Source: Rhodanobacteraceae bacterium (GTDB taxonomy: Bacteria; Pseudomonadota; Gammaproteobacteria; Xanthomonadales; Rhodanobacteraceae). Taken from it: 64,000 nt of DNA. The notes beneath the pieces were generated by a model, which saw nothing but the letters and a program-made list of their open reading frames with translations, was not told where the DNA came from and did no database searches. A program made the position numbers and the translations under genes. The DNA lies in NCBI GenBank assembly GCA_016790075.1, contig JAEUPP010000030.1:62001-126000 (forward strand). The letters run 5' to 3'. Below, one piece after another: positions 51,280 through 60,800 of this stretch; the first letter of the stretch is position 1; every line of letters begins with the position of its first letter.

Positions 51280-52269
51280 GTGCGCGCCGCTGATTTCCGC
51301 CCCCACCGTTTGCTGCGCAATGCGCATCTGCAGTCCGTGCTGGCCTCCAGCGGTGTGCGCCGCTGGTTGCTGCGCGGGCGCCGTGCCGCGCTCGAAACCC
51401 ATGCCGAGGAAGTGATCCTCGATTGCGGCGACGAGGTGCGCCTGCAGGGGTTCTACACGCCACAAACCACGCGCGAAACGGCACGTGGCCTGGTCGTGCT
51501 GCTGCACGGCTGGGAAGGCAGCGTGCGCTCGACCTATCTGTTGCATACCGGTGCGCGGCTGGTCGGCGAAGGCTGGGACGTATTCCGGCTCAATTTCCGC
51601 GATCACGGCGACACGCATCACCTCAATCCGGAGATGTTCCATTCCTGCCGTCTCGACGAAGTCGTCGGCGCGCTGCAGGAAATCGCCGGCCGCTACCCAG
51701 CCCGGCCGCTGGCCATCGCCGGCTTTTCCCTGGGCGGCAACTTCGCCCTGCGCGTGGCGCTGCGGGCACCGGCCGTAGGCCTGCCGCTGAGCTATGCGCT
51801 GGCGGTCTGCCCGGCGGTGCATCCGCCGGCGATACTCAACGCGATCGAACGCGCGCCCTGGTTCTACCACGCCTATTTCATGCGCAAATGGCGCGAATCC
51901 CTACGCCGCAAGCAGAAGCTGTTTCCGCAGGCGGCACGCTTCAGTCCGACCGAGCTCGGCGCGTCCATGCGTGAACTGACCGCGACCATGGTCGCGCGGC
52001 ATACGGACTTCGGCAACCTGGATGCCTACCTCGACGGTTATTCCATCGCCGGCGACCGGCTCGCCGATCTCTCGATCCCGACCACGATACTGACCGCCTC
52101 GGACGACCCCATCATTCCGGTCGAGGATTTCCACGGCCTCAAGCTCTCGGCCCATACCGAACTCGAAATCGCCCCGGCCGGCGGTCACTGCGGTTTTATC
52201 AGCGATTTCAGCCTGCACAGCTGGACCGAGGACTTTATCGCTGACCGGCTGGCACGGCTGGCGGCGTAG
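51280..52269 (+). CDS. yheT: YheT-family alpha/beta hydrolase
   Basis: A 329-residue hydrolase of the alpha/beta fold. It has FRPHRLLRNAHLQSVLAS (the conserved family start), VVLLHGWEGSVRSTYLL, the nucleophile elbow GFSLGGNFALR with Ser, DFGNLDAYLDGYSIAG, the Asp in TASDDPIIPVEDF and the His in GGHCGFI. Substrates of this carboxylesterase-like group are poorly known. The start is GTG at 51280. The TAG stop forms the first bases of the palindromic repeat at 52267. Confidence 0.92.
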   Translation: MRAADFRPHRLLRNAHLQSVLASSGVRRWLLRGRRAALETHAEEVILDCGDEVRLQGFYTPQTTRETARGLVVLLHGWEGSVRSTYLLHTGARLVGEGWDVFRLNFRDHGDTHHLNPEMFHSCRLDEVVGALQEIAGRYPARPLAIAGFSLGGNFALRVALRAPAVGLPLSYALAVCPAVHPPAILNAIERAPWFYHAYFMRKWRESLRRKQKLFPQAARFSPTELGASMRELTATMVARHTDFGNLDAYLDGYSIAGDRLADLSIPTTILTASDDPIIPVEDFHGLKLSAHTELEIAPAGGHCGFISDFSLHSWTEDFIADRLARLAA

Positions 52270-52333
52270 CCCGCCTTTCTCACACCCCTTCTACGGCGGC
52301 CTCGCTAGGAATGGGTGTGAAAAAGGCGGGCTA
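52267..52333. repeat. REP-like palindromic element
   Basis: Inverted repeat of 21-base arms with one mismatch: TAGCCCGCCTTTCTCACACC plus C (52267-52287) and GGGTGTGAAAAAGGCGGGCT plus A (52313-52333), enclosing 25 bases. Positions 52269-52301 recur in inverted orientation at 21618-21650 (32 of 33 identical). The element starts at the yheT stop codon, as REP elements and terminators often do, and ends the yheT message with a strong hairpin. Confidence 0.85.
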
Positions 52334-52684
52334 GTGCGCGCGGTGCTGGCGATGCTGGATAGCCTGCAGCTTCGGCAATAAAACGCCCAATACAGTCCGC
52401 ACCAGCGGCCGGGCTGGCGGTATTGCCGTTGCCACAGCAGGCGCGCCGCGTTTTTCACCGGTCCAGCTGTCTTTAGACCACGCCTCAGCGTAGCGCGAAT
52501 GAACATGACAGCAGAGCCAGATTGTTGCCAATCGTTCTCGATGTAGTGCCGGAGCTGCGACGGAGGCCGGTGGGTTGGGGCGATGCAACACACCGCATGG
52601 TACAGGCCGCGCTTTCGGCCGCCCCGCAGCACCTCGCCAGCCGCTGCGGCATAATGGCCAGCTCGCCTTTCGCGCCTTCACGCC
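52334..52684. other. Intergenic stretch upstream of the TPR-sulfotransferase gene
   Basis: 351 bases between the palindromic element and the ATG at 52685. Reading frames on both strands lack signals or homology. The region should hold the promoter of the next gene; I can point to no convincing -35/-10 pair. Confidence 0.5.
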
Positions 52685-54772
52685 ATGAATCCCATGCTTC
52701 AAGACCTTGCCCGACTGCATTCCGAAGGCCGTTTCGACGAGGCCGAATCCGGCTACCGTGCTGTGCTCGCCAGCGAACCCGACAATGTCGATGCGCTGCA
52801 TCTGCTGGGTCTGCTGCGGCGCCAGCGCCAGGATCTGGGAGAGGCGCGCCGGCTGCTGGATCAGGCGCGCCGTCTGGCGCCGGAACGCGGCGATGTCGCC
52901 CTGGAGCTTGCCGGGCTTTATTTCCTCGAACAGGATCTCATCGGCGCGCGCGCGCTGATTGAGCACACCATCAAGCAGAATCCGAACCAGCCCGGTGCAC
53001 ATACGCTGCTGGCGCGCATCGCCATCGTCGACAATGACCTGACCAAGGCCGAAACCCTGTTCCGCACCGCGCTGCGCTCCAACGAAAACGATGCGCACGC
53101 GATCTCCGGCCTGGGCCGCCTGCTGCTGGATCGTGGCGAAGTCGACAAATCCGTCAGCTATCTCTCCCGCGCGGTCGAACTCGCGCCGCGCGATGCGGGC
53201 ATGCAGTTCGCGCTGGCGCGCGCCCTGGTGCTGCGCGGCAATCGCGCCTTCGGTGAACAGGCTGCACGCAACGCGCTCGCGATCGCGCCGGAACTGCATG
53301 GCGCACGGTATCTGCTGGCCCAGGTGCTGCTCGAAGACGGAAAGATCGACGAAGCACAGGCCGCCTTTGCCGTGCTCAGCGAAGCGCCGGGTTTTCAGGC
53401 CATCGCGCGCTTCGGCCTGGGCGATGTCGCACGCCAGCAGGGCCGGCTCGACCCGGCGATCGAGCACTATCGTGCGGGCCTCGCGCTGGACCCGGACCAG
53501 CCGCGTGCGCTTCAGTTGCTCGGCAATTGCCTGATCCTTGCGGCGCGCGAAGCCGAGGCCCTGCAGCTCTACGACGAATTCCTGCAGCGCCACCCGGAAA
53601 CCGTCGCGATCGAAGCGGCGCAAGCCGAACTCCTGAGTCAGCTGGGACAGGACGGCAGCGCGCTGGCGATCTGGCAGCGCCTGGCACAGCGCCGGCCGAA
53701 CGATCCGATACCGCTGGCGCGGCTTGCGTTGCTGCATGAGCGCGGCGGCGACACGGCCGGTGCTGACCTGCTCGCGCAGCGTGTCGCCGCGGCATTGCCG
53801 GAGGATGTCGATCTGATCCTGCTGCGCGCGCGCTCGGCCCAGCGCGAGGGCCGCGACAGCGATGCGACAGCCCTGCTCGAATCCCTGCGTAGGCTGCAAC
53901 TGGCGCCGATGCAGGTGATGCAGGCTGCACACCAGTTCGGCGTGCTCGCGGACAGGCGCGACGAAGTGCATCTGGCTGTACCCGCCTGGCTGGAATCGCA
54001 GTCCACCTTGCCGTTGCAGATCCACGAACAGCCCGTCCTGCCCGAATCGTTCGCCGCATCCCTGGCAGTACCGGCGCCCGCGCCCCTGGCCAATCCACCG
54101 ATTTTTCTTGTCGGCCTGCCGGGCAGCATGGTCGAACGTGTCGCTGCGCTGCTGCATCAGCAGTCCGGTGTGCAGTTGCTGCGTGATCGCATGCTCGGGC
54201 CGCTGCGCCGTGACGCCTTTGCCGAGCCGGATTTCGCCGGCTGGGCCGAAGGTATCGATGCGTCGGCTGCCGAAGCCGTGCGCACCCAGTGGCAGGCCGA
54301 GCTAGTGCGCCTCGGCGCCGACCCGCAAGCCCGTATCGTCGACTGGCTGGTGCGCTGGGATGCGCGGTTCCTGCCGCTGATTCGGCAGGCGTTTCCCGGC
54401 GCGACTATCGTCATCGTGGAGCGTGATCCGCGCGATCTGCTGCTGAACTGGCTGGCTTATGGCTGGATGCAGGGGTTTGCGCTGCACGATCCGGTTGCCG
54501 CAGCGGGCTGGATCAAGCGCGCCACGGTGCACCTTGAACACTGCAAAACGGTGGACGGCGTGAACGTGCTGCGTATCAGCGCCGATGCCGTGCTCGGTGA
54601 TCCGGCCAGCCAGGGCGCTGCACTGGCTGCGGTGCTGGGTCTGGCGGAGCTCGCCCCTGGCATGCCGCAGCGCGGCCTGGGTGGCCTTCCCATCGGCCTG
54701 GCGCCGGGGCGTTGGCAAGCCTATGCCGAAGTCCTCGCGGCGCCGCTGGCCGAATTGGGCACTAGCCCCTGA
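52685..54772 (+). CDS. TPR protein with C-terminal sulfotransferase-like domain
   Basis: A 695-residue protein. About residues 5-440 are TPR repeats, 34 residues each (FDEAESGYRAVLASEPDNVD; LTKAETLFRTALRSNENDAH; LDPAIEHYRAGLALDPDQPR). The last ~220 residues resemble sulfotransferases: PIFLVGLPGSMVERVAALLH in place of the PAPS P-loop, a conserved RDP in IVIVERDPRDLLLNWLAYGW and the HLE helix. The usual RSGTT of the P-loop is missing (PGS here), so PAPS binding is doubtful. It precedes another TPR-enzyme gene by 16 bases, suggesting joint action on proteins or surface polymers. Confidence 0.85.
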   Translation: MNPMLQDLARLHSEGRFDEAESGYRAVLASEPDNVDALHLLGLLRRQRQDLGEARRLLDQARRLAPERGDVALELAGLYFLEQDLIGARALIEHTIKQNPNQPGAHTLLARIAIVDNDLTKAETLFRTALRSNENDAHAISGLGRLLLDRGEVDKSVSYLSRAVELAPRDAGMQFALARALVLRGNRAFGEQAARNALAIAPELHGARYLLAQVLLEDGKIDEAQAAFAVLSEAPGFQAIARFGLGDVARQQGRLDPAIEHYRAGLALDPDQPRALQLLGNCLILAAREAEALQLYDEFLQRHPETVAIEAAQAELLSQLGQDGSALAIWQRLAQRRPNDPIPLARLALLHERGGDTAGADLLAQRVAAALPEDVDLILLRARSAQREGRDSDATALLESLRRLQLAPMQVMQAAHQFGVLADRRDEVHLAVPAWLESQSTLPLQIHEQPVLPESFAASLAVPAPAPLANPPIFLVGLPGSMVERVAALLHQQSGVQLLRDRMLGPLRRDAFAEPDFAGWAEGIDASAAEAVRTQWQAELVRLGADPQARIVDWLVRWDARFLPLIRQAFPGATIVIVERDPRDLLLNWLAYGWMQGFALHDPVAAAGWIKRATVHLEHCKTVDGVNVLRISADAVLGDPASQGAALAAVLGLAELAPGMPQRGLGGLPIGLAPGRWQAYAEVLAAPLAELGTSP

Positions 54773-54788
54773 TCACCGGAATCCGCGC

Positions 54789-56102
54789 ATGAATGCTGCC
54801 GACAGCCTGCCGCCGGCCCTGCAGGCGCAACTCGCCGCCGCCCGCGCCGCCGCCGCACAAGGGCGTATCGGGGAAGCCGAGCGGCATTTCCGGCAGTTGG
54901 TCGGGCACCTGCCCGAGTTGACCGAGGGTTTGAATTTCCTCGGCATGTGCGAGTTGGCGCGGCAGCAGACCGGCGCTGCCATTGTGCTGTTCGAGCGGGC
55001 GCGGCAGGTCGCACCGGATGACGCCGAAACCCTCAAGAACCTGGGCCAGGCACAGCGCCGCGCCGGTGATCTCGATGCCGCCGTGGCCACGCTGCGGGCC
55101 GCGGTTACGCGCGAGCCTGACTATTTCCTCGCGCGATTCCACCTCGCGGCGACACTGGAACAACTGCAGCGCCACGACGAAGCATTGCCGGAGTACTTTC
55201 GCGCCCTGCGCGCGGCGCAGCAGCGCGGTGAATGGCTCAGCGAAGCCAGCACGCCACCGGGGCTGCGCCAACCGGTGCTCGCGGCCATGCGTTACGTTGA
55301 TCAGGGGCGCCATGCACTGTTTGACGGCGCCATCGCGCCGCTGCGCGCACGCTACGGCGCTGCTGAAATGCGCCGCATCGAGCAGGCGCTCGCGATCTAC
55401 CTCGGGGATGCACCGGCGAACTATCCGCACCCGGCACAACGCCCGTTGTTCATGTTCTTCCCTGGCATCGCCTCGCAGGCCTATTACGAACGCGAGCGCT
55501 TTCCCTGGCTCGAAGCGTTCGAGGCCAAGACGGACGCGATCCGGCTCGAACTCCTGAACCTGCTTGCGGCCGATCACGGTTTCGAGCCATTCCTGCGCTT
55601 TGATTCCACCGCGCGGGTCGAAGATTACCTGCGCGGCCGCGAAGGCCAGCTCGCCTGGACCGGCTACTTTTTCTACCGCCACGGCGAACGCCGCGAGGAC
55701 AACTGTGCACGCTGCCCGGTGACGATCGCGGCGCTCGATGCGCTGCCTATCGTGCGCATCCGCGAACACGCGCCGGAAGTGCTGTTCTCGCTGCTGACGC
55801 CGGGCGCGCATATCCTGCCGCATTGCGGAGTGACCAACACCCGACTGGTTACTCATCTGCCGCTGATCGTGCCCAATGACTGCGCACTGCGCGTCGGCGG
55901 CGTCGAGCATGCCTGGCAGGAAGGCCGCTGTGTGGTGTTCGACGACACCTACGAACACGAAGCCTGGAACCGCAGCGATCGTACCCGCGTGGTGCTGATC
56001 CTCGACACCTGGCATCCCGACCTGACCGCTGCCGAACGCGAAGCGTTGACCGCGCTGGTCAGCGTGATCGGCGATTTCAACCAGAAGACCGGGGTCCGCT
56101 GA
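54789..56102 (+). CDS. TPR-aspartyl/asparaginyl beta-hydroxylase
   Basis: A 437-residue protein. TPR repeats at the N-terminus (about 10-150; GRIGEAERHFRQLVGHLPEL, GDLDAAVATLRAAVTREPDY) precede an Asp_Arg_Hydrox domain (about 250-425). Iron-ligand and 2-oxoglutarate residues are visible: PHCGVTNTRLVTHLPLIVP (first His), FDDTYEHEAWNRSDRTRVVL (second His and the Arg). Relatives hydroxylate Asp/Asn in proteins or the lipid A acyl chain (LpxO). The TPR part suggests a protein substrate. Same operon as the preceding TPR protein. Confidence 0.9.
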   Translation: MNAADSLPPALQAQLAAARAAAAQGRIGEAERHFRQLVGHLPELTEGLNFLGMCELARQQTGAAIVLFERARQVAPDDAETLKNLGQAQRRAGDLDAAVATLRAAVTREPDYFLARFHLAATLEQLQRHDEALPEYFRALRAAQQRGEWLSEASTPPGLRQPVLAAMRYVDQGRHALFDGAIAPLRARYGAAEMRRIEQALAIYLGDAPANYPHPAQRPLFMFFPGIASQAYYERERFPWLEAFEAKTDAIRLELLNLLAADHGFEPFLRFDSTARVEDYLRGREGQLAWTGYFFYRHGERREDNCARCPVTIAALDALPIVRIREHAPEVLFSLLTPGAHILPHCGVTNTRLVTHLPLIVPNDCALRVGGVEHAWQEGRCVVFDDTYEHEAWNRSDRTRVVLILDTWHPDLTAAEREALTALVSVIGDFNQKTGVR

Positions 56103-56144
56103 AGCGCGCACCTGCCGCCGTCCTGCAGGCAACCGTCCGCCGGT

Positions 56145-57530
56145 TCAGGGCGCTGCTGCGGTGCGGATGTGTTGCAGCAGCAGCTCCACGCTGCGCTGCG
56201 GCTGCAGCGCGTCGTCCGCAATGGCGAGGTCCGGCGCCACGAATACCGGCATCGCAGCACCCGACGGCCGCTGCAGAACAAAGCGCGGTACCGACACGAC
56301 CAGCTTGGAATGTGGCAGCACCGTGCGTTGCACGCCGCCGCTCTGTTGTGTACGCGCTGCACCACCGCTGCCCGCCAGCGTCGCGAAACCAAAATCCTGC
56401 ATCACGTTCGCAAACAGCACCGCAGACGAATACGTGCCGCGGCCTACCAGCACATAGGTCTTGCCAGCAAACCGTAGCGGGTTGTCCGGTTGCGGTTCGA
56501 TCAGGCGTTCGATCTGGCCGCTGACCACGGCGCCTGTGGTTTCGCCTTCTTTTTGGTACTTTTCTACAATTTTCTTCCGGTAGCCCGAAGCCCAGCGATA
56601 GGGCGCAGTCGCGAGATAAGGCAGCACACCTTCTATCCATTGGTCGTCGTTGCCGCCGCCATTGTTGCGGATGTCGATCAGCAAAGTATCGATGCCGGCT
56701 TGCCGTATCCGCTCGAAAGCGTCGCGATGGAAGGCTATGACACGCTCCTTGTCCGGCCAGGCAAACGTATCAATGCGCAGCAGTGCGACGCGCGACGGCA
56801 GTAAGGTCAGCGCAAAGGCTTGCTCGAAATCGGGTATTTCGGTGAAAGCAGGTATCGCGTTGCCGCTGGCGGTGCTTGCTGCCACACGCAGGCGCTGGTG
56901 TGGTGCGGCTAGCTCCAGGTCGAAATGTGCCGGCGTACCAAAGACCTTGGCGTAGTAGAACGCGAAGCGCTGCGCCAGCACACCGGCGCGAAAGCGCGGC
57001 GTATCCCCGTGCACCCGCGCCAGCAGTGCAGCGGACACCTCTGCCGCCGGCCTGCCGTTGATCGTCGCGAGACGGGCTCCGGCCAACGGGGTTGCAGCCC
57101 CGGCAAGCCAGCGCGTGATGACCAGGCTACCGCTTTCGCTCACATCAACGGCCAATGGAAATAACCCGCGGCCTGCGTCGAGCAGGGCGCGCGCCTCGGC
57201 CCGCCAGTCGTCATAGCCTATGCACCAATGCGCGTCAGCGAACAGCGGATTCAAGGTCGCGAGTACGCGCCAGCCCTGGTCTGGCGTCAGCGGTTGCTGC
57301 AGCGCGCGTTCGGCGTCAGCGAACGCACGCTCAAGCACGGCGGTGTCCGCGGAATGGCCCGGGTCAGGATGGGTTGATGCGATGGCTGTGCGTAGCACCG
57401 CGAGATCTTCGCGCCATTGCTGCGGCATCAATGGCTCCGCTGCGGCTGCTGACAGTGACAGGCCGACAGCAAGCAGCAGGAAACCGCGCAGTACGGCGGG
57501 TAGCAGTGAATGAAGCACCGGCATCTCCAT
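56145..57530 (-). CDS. Secreted S41-family peptidase
   Basis: An exported protease of about 461 residues with a signal peptide (LPAVLRGFLLLAVGLSLSAA, cleavage near AAA-EP). It has the tail-specific-protease core: VALLRIDTFAWPDKERVIAF, IDTLLIDIRNNGGGNDDQWI, and the nucleophile region LVGRGTYSSAVLFANVMQDF, where a Ser in TYSSA replaces the usual order. No PDZ domain is clear. ATG codons at 57530 and 57524 are alternative starts. A stretch around 56535-56590 is unusually AT-rich for the genome. It converges on the hydroxylase gene. Confidence 0.85.
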   Translation of the reverse strand: MEMPVLHSLLPAVLRGFLLLAVGLSLSAAAAEPLMPQQWREDLAVLRTAIASTHPDPGHSADTAVLERAFADAERALQQPLTPDQGWRVLATLNPLFADAHWCIGYDDWRAEARALLDAGRGLFPLAVDVSESGSLVITRWLAGAATPLAGARLATINGRPAAEVSAALLARVHGDTPRFRAGVLAQRFAFYYAKVFGTPAHFDLELAAPHQRLRVAASTASGNAIPAFTEIPDFEQAFALTLLPSRVALLRIDTFAWPDKERVIAFHRDAFERIRQAGIDTLLIDIRNNGGGNDDQWIEGVLPYLATAPYRWASGYRKKIVEKYQKEGETTGAVVSGQIERLIEPQPDNPLRFAGKTYVLVGRGTYSSAVLFANVMQDFGFATLAGSGGAARTQQSGGVQRTVLPHSKLVVSVPRFVLQRPSGAAMPVFVAPDLAIADDALQPQRSVELLLQHIRTAAAP

Positions 57531-57847
57531 CAGCAACAGGCCCGAGGACAGATGCTGGATGCGGCGCGACGGTTAGCCCGTTTCGTCCCTGCGTTGATGG
57601 CAGTGCTCTTGGGCAGTTTCTGCGCACAGTCAAGATACCGTGCCTCGCGATTGCGTCGGGTGCCCGATCTGAGCGACCCGGCAGCTCTTACACCGGCAGG
57701 CGTAGTCCGTATGCAGGATCGCGTGAAACACAATCGCCTGTAACGGCTTGACCGGCACCGCGTCGATCGAGCCCAGCACGCCGGAACCCGTTGCTCCGGC
57801 GTGCTGGGTCTGCCTGGCACAAGCAGGGCTTGCGCTTTGTGCGCGTA
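57531..57847. other. Intergenic stretch between peptidase start and large secreted-protein stop
   Basis: 317 bases. Apart from the hairpin at 57772-57808, nothing is recognisable. It should contain the promoter of the minus-strand peptidase gene. Short frames here are Arg/Ser-rich and unconvincing. Confidence 0.55.
57772..57808 (-). terminator. Terminator hairpin of the delta-60 protein gene
   Basis: Perfect 14-bp stem CCCAGCACGCCGGA (57772-57785) and TCCGGCGTGCTGGG (57795-57808) with a 9-base loop, 40 bases past the stop of the minus-strand 1456-codon gene. No T run follows, so it may act with Rho or as a 3' stabiliser. Confidence 0.7.
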
Positions 57848-60800
57848 CTACAGCTCGAATCCGTTCACGAACAACTGGTCGATCTCGACATTGAAAGGTG
57901 CCGAAGCAACGCTGGTGTTGCCAGCGACATCGGTCTGCGTCGAGGTCAACACATGCGTACCGGTACCGTTGAGTGTGGTTGCACAACTCCAGGTACTCCC
58001 CGCCGCAACGGTCGCAGTACATAGCGTTGTCGTGCCTTCGCGCACCGTCACCGTCGCACCGGCTTCGCCGCTGCCGCCGACGGTCGGATTGGCGGGCACG
58101 GGTCCGACCGGGCTCGTGATGACCGGCGCCAGAACGCTGCGGTCTATCGTCACCAGCAAGGTCGGCGTGGACGGCGCGCTAGTCACACCGTTGCGCGTCG
58201 TCGTCGCGGTCATGTTGCGCACACCTTCCGCGAGGCTTACCGCTACCGCCCATACGTTGCCCGCACAGGTCTGAGCGGCACCGACCGTGCTGCCACCGTC
58301 ACGCAGCTGCAGGCTGTCGCCGTTTGTGCAGTTGCCCATGAAGTTAGGCATCAGCGCATTGGTGATGTTGTCGCTGCTCGACGTGCCACTGTCGCTGGCC
58401 GGATCGAGCAACGGTGCAGATGGTGCGGCGGGTGCGACGGTTACGGTGACGGTAGTGGAGGTCACGCCGTTGAAGTTGCCGTCACCCGCGTAGACGACCG
58501 TGATTGGATGTGAGCCTACCGCCGGTGTCAGTGGACCGCAGCTGGCGGTTCCGGCTACAAGCGCAACCGCGCTGCAGCCGGGGATCGGTATGCCGTTGTC
58601 GTTGAAGCTGACGTTGGAGGTCGGGGTACCCGCGCCCGGCGCTACCGCGGTTACCGCAACGCTGTAGGTGACGCTCGCGCCGACGATGATTGCGGTACTG
58701 CTGCTGTTCGCGTTCGCCAGCGAGTTCGCCTTGTTGACGACCTGTCCACCCGACAGCGTGCTGTTGCTGCCGAAGTAGCCGGTGCTGCCGTCGTAGCTGA
58801 CGGCCAGTGTATGGCTGCCGACGGACAGCGACGAGGTCATGAGCGTCGCACTGCCGGCAGTCAGCGCCACGTTGGTCGGCGTACCGCCGTCGATGACAAA
58901 TCCGACACTGCCATCCGGCGTGCCGCCGCTGGCCGTCACATTGGCGGTGAACGTCACTGGCTGTCCAAACACCGACGGTGTCTGGTTCGTGAGAACCGCA
59001 GTGGTCGTGGCCAGCTTGACCCGGAATTGCCGCGTGACCGGCGTGCTGGTGTTGCCGGCGATATCGGTCTGCGTGACCGATACCGTATGGCTGCCTTGAC
59101 CCAGCATCGAGTTGCAGTTCCACTCGCCGCTGGGACCGACCGTCGCGGTGCAGATCACAAAGACGCCTTCGGCAACGGTGACGGTCGCACCAGCCTCCGC
59201 GCCAGTTCCACTGATCGTCGGATTCGGCAACACATCGGCCGCGGCAAGTGGTGCACTGACCGTGACCGGCAATGCCACCGTGTCGATGGTGACGTTGAGG
59301 CCGGCGGTAATGCCTGTGTCGTTCGGCGACCCGTTGCGGGCCAGCGCGGTGATCGCGTGCACGCCGTCGCCGAGGGCGACTGTGGTGGTCGCATACGTGC
59401 CGCTGCGGCAGATCGCACGGCTCAGCGGTGTTGTCATCGCGCCGTCGACGCGAAGGATCACCGTATCGCCGATGTTGCAGCTGCCGTTGAACGTCGGCGT
59501 GTTGTCGTTCGTGATGTTGTCCGTCGACGAGAAGCCCGAATCACTCGCAGTCGCGAGATCGGGCGTGCCCGGCGTTGTCGGTGCCGGATCGGCGAGATAG
59601 CGCGAGGCGGCGAGATCGCTCTGCTGGCCGAGGCCACCGACTGCCTGCTTGCCGTCCGGCAGCACGATGCCGTTGTAGCCGATGTCAAGACCGGCGGTGA
59701 TCTCGTGAATCGTCTGCCCCGAGGTACCGTAGGTCGTGTCGATCGACCCGTCGTCCCAATTGAAACGGGCCAGGCCAAAATCGGTACCGCCACCGGTCAG
59801 GAAGGTGCTGCCGAAACCGATCATCTTTTCATCACGCTGCAGTGCCATTGCGTACATGTTGTCGAACCGGGTGGCACCGAAGCTGTAGGTCGATACACCC
59901 GCGGTGCCGAAGTTCGTGTCCAGTGCCCCCGCCGCGGTATAGCGCGCAATACGGAACACCGGACTTGAGGTCGGCGTGCCGTCATTGCCGGTGCCGCCGG
60001 CGATGATCATGCCATCCGCACGCACGACGATGCTTTCGATCGTATTGCGCCGGAACGGCCCCGCGCCAATCGCGGTCACGACGATACCGTCGCCGTCGAA
60101 GGTGTTGTCGATCAGGCCGCCGGTGGTCAGGCGAACGATGGCGAACTCCTGGTTCCCGCCGACATAGCTGTAGCCGCCGAGCAGGATCTTGCCGTCACTC
60201 TGGATCGCGATCGACTTGGCTTCATCGACGCCGGCATTGATGCCGATGCGTGTGACGCCGCCGGAGCCGAAGGTGCCATCGAGTGCGCCGGTTGTAGTGA
60301 ATCGCGCGACGACGAAGTCCCAGTTCGCGACGGTATCACTGATGCTGCCTGCGACGAGGATCTTGCCGTCGGTCTGGCGCGCGATTGCATAGCCGTAGCC
60401 GCCGTTGGTGCCCAGGTTTGCGGTCGCGAAACCATCGGTGTCAAACGTGTTGTCGATAGCGCCGTTGGTGTCGTAGCGCACCGCGATCAGCTGATGCACG
60501 GGCGACGGCGGTGTCTTTGACAGGCGCTGTCCGGCCGCGATGATCTTGCCGTCCGGCTGCACGAGCACCGCGCGTGATTCCATGTTGTAGGACGCATTGG
60601 CAGTCGTCACCAGGCCGTCGGTATCGAACGTGGTGTCGAGACTGCCGTTGGTGTTGTAGCGTGCGACGACGATATTCGTGCCGGCCGCGTCGGCGGTTGC
60701 GCCGGAGACGACGAGTTTGCCGTCGCTTTGCACCGCGACGCCGTAGCCGTAGTCCGGCGAACCGCCGAGTAGCTGGCGCAACGCGATGCCGTCGCTGTCG

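Noticed and set aside
52331-54157. A 608-codon minus-strand frame opposite the TPR-sulfotransferase gene.
   Set aside because: The plus strand has regular TPR repeats and a ribosome-proximal ATG. The antisense product has no recognisable domain.
54762-56132. A 456-codon minus-strand frame opposite the hydroxylase gene.
   Set aside because: The opposite strand shows iron-ligand motifs of a known family. The antisense product looks random.
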